From positions 1 through 10,093 of the forward strand of contig JBAVXH010000338.1 of assembly GCA_049698215.1 (NCBI GenBank): a DNA stretch of 10,093 nucleotides. The letters are read 5' to 3'. The notes beneath the pieces were generated by a model that worked only from the letters and a program-made list of their open reading frames with translations, was not told where the DNA came from and searched no databases. Origin of the DNA: PALSA-894 sp049698215. GTDB taxonomy: Bacteria > Pseudomonadota > Alphaproteobacteria > Rhizobiales > Xanthobacteraceae. The position numbers and the translations under genes were made by a program. Shown here in pieces: positions 7,267-10,093 of this stretch; position 1 is the first letter of the stretch, and each line of letters starts with the position of its first letter.

Positions 7267-7373
7267 AGCTCTGCACCGGCTTGGGGGCAGGCCTGTGTTC
7301 CGTTGAGGCATCCCGCCATTGCTTTCTCGCTCGGCGTGCAACAGGTTGTGCGCGGGGCACGGAGGACGCGGTT

Positions 7374-7790
7374 ATGGCCAAGAAGGCGCCGAACCCGATC
7401 GATAAGCATGTCGGGAGCCGCGTTCGCATGCGTCGCATGATGCTTGGCATGAGCCAGGAAAAGCTCGGCGACGCGCTCAGCCTGACGTTCCAGCAAGTGC
7501 AGAAGTACGAGAAGGGGACGAACCGCATCGGCGCGAGCCGGCTGCAGCAGATTTCGCTGATCCTCCAGGTGCCAGTTTCGTTTTTCTTCGAAGGAGCGCC
7601 TCTGCCGCCGGGCAGGCCGCAAGGCATGGGCGAAGCACCGTCGCCGGCTTACGTCACGGAGTTTCTGGCCACGAACGATGGCCTTGCGCTGGTCAAAGCA
7701 TTCATGCGCATTGAAAACAGCAAGCTGCGTCGTCGCCTCGTTGAACTGGTCGAGGAGATGGGCGGGGAGGTCCGGCCGGAACCCCCATGA
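7374..7790 (+). CDS. praR: XRE-family (HTH) transcriptional regulator, PraR-like
   Basis: This 138-residue protein begins at ATG 7374 with GGAGG at 7361-7365 (8-base spacing). The frame is open further upstream to 7281, but that extension lacks family character and an SD. A Cro/C1-type helix-turn-helix covers about residues 12-68: GSRVRMRRMMLGMSQEKLGDALSLTFQQVQKYEKGTNR and so on, with the turn at MSQEKLG and the recognition helix at FQQVQKYEKG. FFFEGAP (70-76) follows and then a variable linker. The C-terminal helix (about 100-130: ALVKAFMRIENSKLRRRLVELVEEM) suggests oligomerisation. This arrangement matches the alphaproteobacterial regulators that include PraR of Azorhizobium and Rhizobium leguminosarum, which control quorum-sensing and adhesion genes, usually encoded close to metK. 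The targets in this organism are unknown, and the symbol rests on recall of the family plus synteny. Confidence 0.88.
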   Translation: MAKKAPNPIDKHVGSRVRMRRMMLGMSQEKLGDALSLTFQQVQKYEKGTNRIGASRLQQISLILQVPVSFFFEGAPLPPGRPQGMGEAPSPAYVTEFLATNDGLALVKAFMRIENSKLRRRLVELVEEMGGEVRPEPP

Positions 7791-7915
7791 GGCCGATGAT
7801 CGCCCACCGGCAGCCCACACCTTGACCGCATGCCTTGACGCTGCAAGAAACGCGTCCGTCGCGCCGGGCGCGCGCTGACACCCAGGCCGGGATCGGCCTT
7901 TCCAGGAGCCAATCA
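7791..7915 (+). promoter_or_regulatory. metK leader with hairpin next to the Shine-Dalgarno
   Basis: This 125-base interval has no supported gene. It holds a perfect 6-bp stem, AGGCCG (7884-7889) and CGGCCT (7894-7899) with a GGAT loop, followed by TT. The strong SD AGGAG (7904-7908) then lies 7 bases before the GTG start at 7916. The SD is 4 bases beyond the stem, so pairing could influence ribosome access. CCTTGAC occurs twice, 13 bases apart (7820-7826, 7833-7839). Neither copy has a convincing -10 box at the right distance. I do not recognise a SAM-II, SAM-V or SAM/SAH riboswitch core. Confidence 0.35.
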
Positions 7916-9187
7916 GTGTCCCGCAAGAACTACCTGTTTACGAGCGAGTCCGTTTCCGAAGGTCACCCCGACAAGGTCTGCGACCAGATTTCCGACGCGA
8001 TTCTCGACGCGTTTCTGGCGAATGACGTCAAGCTCGGCATCGAGGACGACAGCCAGATCAACACCCGGCTCGGCTGCGAGACGCTGACCACTACCAACAA
8101 GATCGTCATCGCGGGTGAATGCCGCGGCCAAGAGCCGCTGATGAAGAAATTCAACGGCCACACTGTCATGAACCGCGAGCTGATCAGCGAGATCGCACGT
8201 GGGGTCGTGAAGGATATCGGCTACGACCAGGACGGCTTCTCCTGGCATGGCGCCGAGGTCGAGGTGCTGCTGCACGGACAGTCGCCCGACATCGCGATGG
8301 GCGTGAACGCCAAGAAGAAGAAGGGCAAGGAAGAGGAAGGCGCGGGCGACCAGGGCATGATGTTCGGCTTCGCCTGCACCGAGAGCGAGGTGTACGAGAA
8401 GGGCTCGTACATGCCGGCGCCGATCTTCTTCGCGCACAAGATCCTGCGCACGCTGTCCGAGCAGCGCCGCTCCGGCAAGCTGTTCGACCTGCAGCCCGAC
8501 GCGAAGAGCCAGGTCACGGTCCAATACGTCGATGGCAAGGCGGTCGGCTGCACCAAGGTCGTGGTCTCGACGCAGCACAATGCCGAGAACCGCAACAAGA
8601 AGAAGTACACGCCCGGCATGGTGCGCGACCTGATCGAAGGCGCCGTGACCTCCTCGCTGCCGAAGGGCTGGATGCCGAAGAAGCCGTCCGATTTCCTCGT
8701 CAACCCCACCGGCAATTTCGTTGTCGGCGGCCCGGATGGCGACTGCGGCCTGACCGGACGCAAGATCATCGTGGATACCTATGGCGGCTATGCGCCGCAT
8801 GGCGGCGGCGCATTCTCCGGCAAGGACCCGACCAAGGTGGACCGTTCGGCGGCGTACGCGGCGCGCTACCTCGCCAAGAACGTGGTGGCGGCGGGCCTCG
8901 CCGAGAAGTGCACCATTCAGGTCGCCTACGCGATCGGGGTCGCCGACCCGATGTCGCTTCTGGTCGACACGCACGGCACCGGCAATATTGACGAGCGCAA
9001 GCTGGAAAAAATCCTTCCGGAGATGTTCCGCCTGACGCCGACCAACATCCGGCGCACGCTCAAGCTCAACCGGCCGATCTATCGGCGCACCGCCGCCTAT
9101 GGTCATTTCGGCCGCGCGCCCGAAAAGGATGGCGGCTTCTCCTGGGAGAAGACCGATCTCGCGGCGAGCCTGCGGAAAGCGTTCTGA
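7916..9187 (+). CDS. metK: S-adenosylmethionine synthase (MetK)
   Basis: This 423-residue enzyme makes SAM from methionine and ATP. It starts at GTG 7916 with AGGAG 7904-7908. The frame is open further upstream, but the family begins at KNYLFTSESVSEGHPDK. Visible motifs are the ATP/Mg site GHPDKVCDQISDAILD (16-31, with H17 and D19), the hexapeptide GAGDQG (143-148 region) and the phosphate-binding GGGAFSGKD (296-304). DTYGGYAPHGG (287-297) and GVADPMSL (341-348) also fit. A lysine- then glutamate-rich stretch KKKKGKEEEG (133-142 region) precedes GAGDQG and is about three residues longer than in E. coli; it lies next to the active-site loop side of the protein. The product feeds MiaB and TrmB, both encoded in the window. 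GC3 and codon use match the neighbours. Confidence 0.98.
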   Translation: MSRKNYLFTSESVSEGHPDKVCDQISDAILDAFLANDVKLGIEDDSQINTRLGCETLTTTNKIVIAGECRGQEPLMKKFNGHTVMNRELISEIARGVVKDIGYDQDGFSWHGAEVEVLLHGQSPDIAMGVNAKKKKGKEEEGAGDQGMMFGFACTESEVYEKGSYMPAPIFFAHKILRTLSEQRRSGKLFDLQPDAKSQVTVQYVDGKAVGCTKVVVSTQHNAENRNKKKYTPGMVRDLIEGAVTSSLPKGWMPKKPSDFLVNPTGNFVVGGPDGDCGLTGRKIIVDTYGGYAPHGGGAFSGKDPTKVDRSAAYAARYLAKNVVAAGLAEKCTIQVAYAIGVADPMSLLVDTHGTGNIDERKLEKILPEMFRLTPTNIRRTLKLNRPIYRRTAAYGHFGRAPEKDGGFSWEKTDLAASLRKAF

Positions 9188-9196
9188 AAACCCGGT

Positions 9197-9306
9197 GTCA
9201 TCCCGGACGCCCGAAGGGCGATCCGGGATCCAGACTGCCCGACCGCATCGCTCGATGATGCGGATAGATGGATCCCGGCTCTCCGCTTCGCTGCGGCCGG
9301 GACGAC
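9197..9306. repeat. Composite palindromic intergenic repeat (REP/MITE-like, three nested hairpins)
   Basis: The outer arms GTCATCCCGG (9197-9206) and CCGGGACGAC (9297-9306) are inverted repeats with one mismatch. An internal exact 10-bp pair is CCGGGATCCA (9223-9232) and TGGATCCCGG (9269-9278). The left half folds alone: ATCCCGGA (9200-9207) with TCCGGGAT (9222-9229), capped by CGCCC-GAA-GGGCG (9208-9220). A central stem is CCGCATC (9243-9249) with GATGCGG (9257-9263). The right half is TCCCGGC (9273-9279) with GCCGGGA (9296-9302). The unit fills nearly all of the metK-trmB gap, has no ORF of its own, and resembles repeated intergenic elements of Bradyrhizobium/Rhodopseudomonas relatives (from recall). 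The transcript could end or stall here, since strong stems lie on both strands. Confidence 0.8.
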
Positions 9307-9316
9307 GGCCGGTGAG

Positions 9317-10003
9317 ATGAGCGAGCATCATCACGGCGCGTTTTTCGGCCGCCGCAAAGGGCACCCGCTGCGCGCGCGGCAGGCGGAGCTGTTCGGCACG
9401 CTGCTGCCGCAGCTTGCTGTTGATCTGACAAAGCCCGCACCGAACGATCTCGCAGCGTTGTTTCCAGAGCCCGTCGACTCTGTACGGCTCGAAATCGGCT
9501 TCGGCGGCGCCGAGCACCTGATCGGGCAAGCGCAGGCGTGTCCGCGCACCGGCTTCATCGGATGCGAGCCGTTCGTCAACGGCATGGCCAAGGCACTGGT
9601 CGCCATCGACGAGCGCGGCCTGACCAACATCCGTCTCTATCATGGCGACGCGGTCGAGCTCCTGAGCTGGCTGCCGCCGCATTCGCTCGCGCGCGTCGAT
9701 TTGCTCTATCCCGATCCCTGGCCGAAGCGGCGGCATTGGAAACGGCGGTTCGTCTCGGACGCCAACATTGCGGGGCTCGCGGGTGTGCTCACCGCGGGCG
9801 GCGAGTTTCGCTTCGCGACCGATTGGGCCAACTACGCCGAGTGGACGCTGCTGCGGCTCATCCGCTCCCCCGACTTCGTCTGGGCTGCGGAGCGCGCCGA
9901 TGACTGGCGCAGGCCTTGGGGCGAATTTTACGGGACGCGCTACGAGGCCAAGGCAAAGCGTGAAGGCCGCGCGCCGACCTACCTGATCTTCAGGAGAACC
10001 TGA
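9317..10003 (+). CDS. trmB: tRNA (guanine(46)-N7)-methyltransferase (TrmB)
   Basis: This 228-residue SAM-dependent enzyme forms m7G46 in the variable loop of tRNA. The N-terminal FFGRRKGHPLRARQ (9-22) is typical of the family. SAM-binding motif I is LEIGFGGAEHLI (58-69), followed by FIGCEP (80-85) with the acidic residue that binds the ribose. Catalytic and tRNA-contact motifs are LLYPDPWPKRRHWKRRF (129-145), FATDWANYAEW (166-176) and GTRYEAKAKREG (206-217). Length is close to the E. coli 239. The ATG at 9317 is only 11 bases past the palindromic repeat. The single purine-rich run, GGTGAG, directly abuts it with no spacer, so the ribosome site is poor and expression may be low or dependent on upstream structure. 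No better in-frame start exists. Confidence 0.96.
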   Translation: MSEHHHGAFFGRRKGHPLRARQAELFGTLLPQLAVDLTKPAPNDLAALFPEPVDSVRLEIGFGGAEHLIGQAQACPRTGFIGCEPFVNGMAKALVAIDERGLTNIRLYHGDAVELLSWLPPHSLARVDLLYPDPWPKRRHWKRRFVSDANIAGLAGVLTAGGEFRFATDWANYAEWTLLRLIRSPDFVWAAERADDWRRPWGEFYGTRYEAKAKREGRAPTYLIFRRT

Positions 10004-10093
10004 TTATTTCCGCCAGCTTGGCGGGCTTGCCGGCTCGCCGCGCCCGAACACATCGCCGCGGCCCTCGAGCGGCCGCTTCAAGAGCTTGAAGCG
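10004..10093 (-). CDS. Possible C-terminal tail of a convergent minus-strand gene, hypothetical
   Basis: Reading the minus strand from the right edge gives 29 uninterrupted codons ending at TAA (10006-10004). The residues run from RFKLLKRPLEGRGDVF to GEPASPPSWRK. Third codon positions are almost all G or C, as in the known genes. The TAA directly abuts the trmB TGA, so the two genes would converge with no gap. No family is recognisable, and the tail is too short to prove coding. If it is not coding, this is plain downstream sequence of trmB. Confidence 0.35.
   Translation of the reverse strand, partial: RFKLLKRPLEGRGDVFGRGEPASPPSWRK
10010..10024. terminator. GC hairpin after trmB, possible terminator
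   Basis: CCGCCA (10010-10015) and TGGCGG (10019-10024) form a perfect 6-bp stem with a GCT loop, 6 bases past the trmB stop. No T-run follows on either strand, so it is a weak candidate for an intrinsic terminator. It also lies inside the possible minus-strand coding tail, where it may be incidental. Confidence 0.25.

Noticed and set aside
7281..7373. N-terminal extension of the XRE regulator from 7281
   Set aside because: The extra 31 residues are Cys/Arg-rich and unlike the family. ATG 7374 has GGAGG at 8-base spacing and begins with the conserved MAKKAPNPIDKHVGSR.
7820..7839. CCTTGAC direct repeats 13 bases apart as -35 boxes or operator
   Set aside because: No acceptable -10 box at 16-18 bases from either copy, and two matching 7-mers within 125 bases are not surprising by chance.
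7835..7915. N-terminal extension of MetK upstream of 7916
   Set aside because: The added residues are outside the family, include the hairpin region, and GTG 7916 has an excellent SD (AGGAG).
7791..7915. SAM-II or SAM/SAH riboswitch before metK
   Set aside because: I looked for the pseudoknot-type core motifs as I remember them and did not see them; only a simple stem is visible. A covariance-model search would settle it.
7913..9736. Very long minus-strand frame (607 codons) across metK, the repeat and trmB
   Set aside because: It runs opposite two certain genes and straight through the palindromic repeat, has low-complexity Arg/Ala-rich composition, and lacks an SD. It is a shadow of GC3 bias.
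1..10093. Undescribed defence, mobile or biosynthetic system
   Set aside because: Each complete reading frame that fits the codon bias is a known housekeeping family. No transposase, integrase, nuclease-effector pair, CRISPR repeat, or tRNA-flanked insertion is visible, and base composition is even apart from short gaps.

Overview
The window is a stretch of about 10.1 kb of GC-rich chromosomal DNA. It carries a conserved housekeeping gene series of alphaproteobacterial type. Gene content and order (rimI, a Fur/Mur regulator, plsC/olsA-type acyltransferase, miaB, phoH, ybeY, corC, lnt, a PraR-like XRE regulator, metK, trmB), together with GC-rich third codon positions, point to Hyphomicrobiales (Rhizobiales). 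The composite palindrome before trmB also resembles intergenic repeats I associate with the Bradyrhizobium/Rhodopseudomonas/Xanthobacteraceae side of that order. This taxonomic placement is inference from gene families and synteny; no search was run. Every complete gene reads on the + strand.

Region 1 (1-2943): the C-terminal end of a RimI-type N-acetyltransferase, a Fur-superfamily metal regulator, a PlsC-type acyltransferase and the tRNA methylthiotransferase MiaB. The genes are closely packed. fur/plsC share one base, and plsC/miaB could share four bases if a GTG start for miaB is used. Region 2 (2944-7222): phoH (ybeZ), ybeY, corC (ybeX) and lnt follow after a 48-base AT-richer gap. phoH/ybeY and corC/lnt each overlap by 4 bases (ATGA and GTGA). 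The order miaB-ybeZ-ybeY-ybeX-lnt matches the E. coli operon, so an RNA-maturation/ribosome-quality block is fused to a membrane/lipoprotein block across two classes of Proteobacteria.

Region 3 (7223-10003): a 151-base gap carries a plausible sigma-70-like promoter and a good Shine-Dalgarno sequence for a 138-residue XRE regulator of the PraR type. metK follows after a 125-base leader with a hairpin just ahead of a strong SD. trmB follows after a 129-base gap almost filled by a nested, three-hairpin palindromic repeat. The last 90 bases contain a possible minus-strand coding tail converging on trmB.

Functionally the window joins translation (MiaB and TrmB tRNA modification, YbeY rRNA processing, RimI ribosomal-protein acetylation, SAM supply by MetK for both MiaB and TrmB) with envelope lipid work (acyltransferase, Lnt). 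No mobile element with a transposase, CRISPR array, phage gene, toxin-antitoxin pair, defence system or stable RNA gene was found. I see no undescribed multi-gene system. The points worth a second look are mostly in the non-coding intervals.
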